64,000 bases of DNA from Lepisosteus oculatus (Eukaryota; Chordata; Actinopteri; Semionotiformes; Lepisosteidae), in assembly GCF_040954835.1 (NCBI RefSeq), contig NC_090698.1, positions 7,066,501 to 7,130,500 of the forward strand. Direction: 5' to 3'. The translations under genes and the position numbers were made by a program. This document shows, piece after piece, positions 62,594 through 64,000 of the stretch. Below the pieces are notes generated by a model that worked only from the letters and a program-made list of their open reading frames with translations, ran no database searches and was not told where the DNA came from. Every line of letters begins with the position of its first letter. The stretch's first letter is position 1.

Positions 62594-64000
62594 GACAAGC
62601 TCTTCCATCTTGTTAGCACTTGTGCGCTGGCTGGAGTAACAGTATCAGGGTCATGCAGGGTCAGTGTACCCCAATGTGTGGAGTATTGCAGTAGCTCACT
62701 CTCTAACACTGCAGCACCTCTCTATGTACCTCTCTATGTAGCGAAGGGCAGGTTGGTCAAAGGGGAAGTGAGAGAACATCATCACTTCCTTCGCAGGTTG
62801 GTCTTACAGACAGAGAGAGGGCGATCATAGAGGGACACACACAAACGACACTCAGACTATAATTGTCAGGCTGTTGCAGATGGGCTTTAACCTGTCTTTT
62901 TCCTTTTATTTGATATACATGGCATTTTCTTTCAGTGTACATTTATGTGTGGTACAGTGGCATAGAGGCTCAAAGTGTAGATACCGTAAGTCAACCAAAA
63001 ACACCTGTGCACAGGCGAATGAATTCTATTATTGTACCCATGCCCAGATGCATGCAGATAGCATGTGAAGTCTGCATCCTATCAGTATACCTGTGTACAG
63101 ATGAGTTTTCTCTCTGGTCAGTCCAGTGTTACTGCACTGTTAAAGTGTCTATAAAAGCTACTGTGCACTGGCAAGCCCATTGTTCTAGATGCTGGCATGA
63201 TCCTCATAGATCCAGATGCCGCTAACATGCTCCTTTAAGTCATACATCACTGGGGAGTGTGAAGGTGTCCTGGTGTGTGCCAGCAGACACCCTGCTGCCA
63301 TAACGCCAATCACCACGACTCGCAGCTTCCACACATTGGGTGGGGGGGGGGAGGTATGAGCGTGTGAGAGTTTTCACTGAGAAAAAGATTACTGTGTGTT
63401 AGCACAGCAAACCCATATTGTAAATCCTGAAATGACAGGCTAAGTTCAATTGCTCTTCCATTACAAATGCAATCACCTCTGCCAGGGTCATCCGAATCCT
63501 CATCCAGAAATCACCAACCTGGAAGGAAATCGACCACTCACAACAGGCTCCTGTCTCCTGCTCACTTCAGCATGCTAGGTTCTCTGTGCACCACACTATG
63601 CAACAGGCAGCAGGATGAACTCACAGAACTCATGCAGCCACACACATAATGAATTAGCAATGAAAACCGGGCACATGGAAAGAAATGCCACTGTGTTTCT
63701 CTAATACATCTGAGCTGCCAGGAAAAAGCTGCCCTCCTTCAGTAATTCAATCAGCACAGAGCTCTCCTGACCAGGGCGACACAGATCTATTACTGACCTT
63801 TCATGACTTTCTCTACCTGTCTCCATCTCTCGCTCTCCAAGAGGGAGCCCAGCTACCTTGCAGCATAGAGGTCTTCTGGAGAGAAAATCAAACGCAGGGA
63901 CAGAAGAGGAGAGAAAAGCAGAGAGACGTGGAGAGGGACAAGGGGACGGTGTCAGAGGGAGGAGGAGATCCAAAGAATGGAAGAGTAAGGTATTGCTTTG
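62594..64000. other. no gene recognised
   Basis: Contains a G-run at about 63341-63353 and a purine-rich stretch at the window end (63870-63980). No exon or RNA gene that I can support. Confidence 0.4.

Overview
The window is vertebrate nuclear DNA, most likely from a ray-finned fish. It has spliced genes with GT-AG introns, canonical vertebrate tRNA genes, an ortholog of SNAPC2, a MUC3/MUC12/MUC17-type membrane mucin, and a fish-like mix of Ngaro, Penelope-like, LTR and 5S/tRNA-derived elements. I cannot name the species.

Layout. (1) 1-11 kb is retroelement debris: a tRNA-like fragment; an inverted-repeat Penelope-like piece with hammerhead-ribozyme-like motifs (1196-1428); a decayed Ngaro (tyrosine-recombinase retrotransposon, about 1757-3490, minus strand); then an endogenous retrovirus-like element on the same strand (about 3490-8700) with a gag frame, a 718-codon second frame carrying a broken protease-like motif and a membrane segment, a tRNA-Asn-type primer-binding site present twice, and an LTR. 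No reverse transcriptase is visible in it. (2) 11243-50725 (+) is the centrepiece: a transmembrane mucin in which a single 32,025-bp exon codes for 10,675 codons of Thr/Ser-rich repeats. About 600 units of 45 bp are followed by about 12 diverged units and then about 94 units of a different 45-bp repeat. Nine small exons follow, coding an SEA domain with a G/SIIV autocleavage site, a second EGF-like domain, one membrane span and a cytoplasmic tail. The signal-peptide exon was not found. (3) 53215-57157 (-) is SNAPC2, four coding exons, tail-to-tail with the mucin gene. A probable non-coding first exon ends at 59182, and 5S-derived SINE copies lie in its introns. (4) 59.4-60.7 kb holds tRNA-Leu(AAG), tRNA-Thr(AGT) and tRNA-Asn(GTT). 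(5) 60.7-64 kb is gene-poor, with a 40-bp minisatellite and a probable solo LTR (62053-62593).

Function. The mucin would be an O-glycosylated brush-border type glycoprotein: a giant glycan brush held by an SEA/EGF/TM stalk that splits into two associated chains. SNAPC2 is a subunit of the snRNA-activating complex. The two genes share no evident function; they are simply convergent neighbours. The most striking sequence-level observation is that the first mucin array is very rich in CpG and ACG codons, while the second, 0.5 kb away in the same exon, has almost none. Methionines in the first array sit where CpG decay of ACG would place them.
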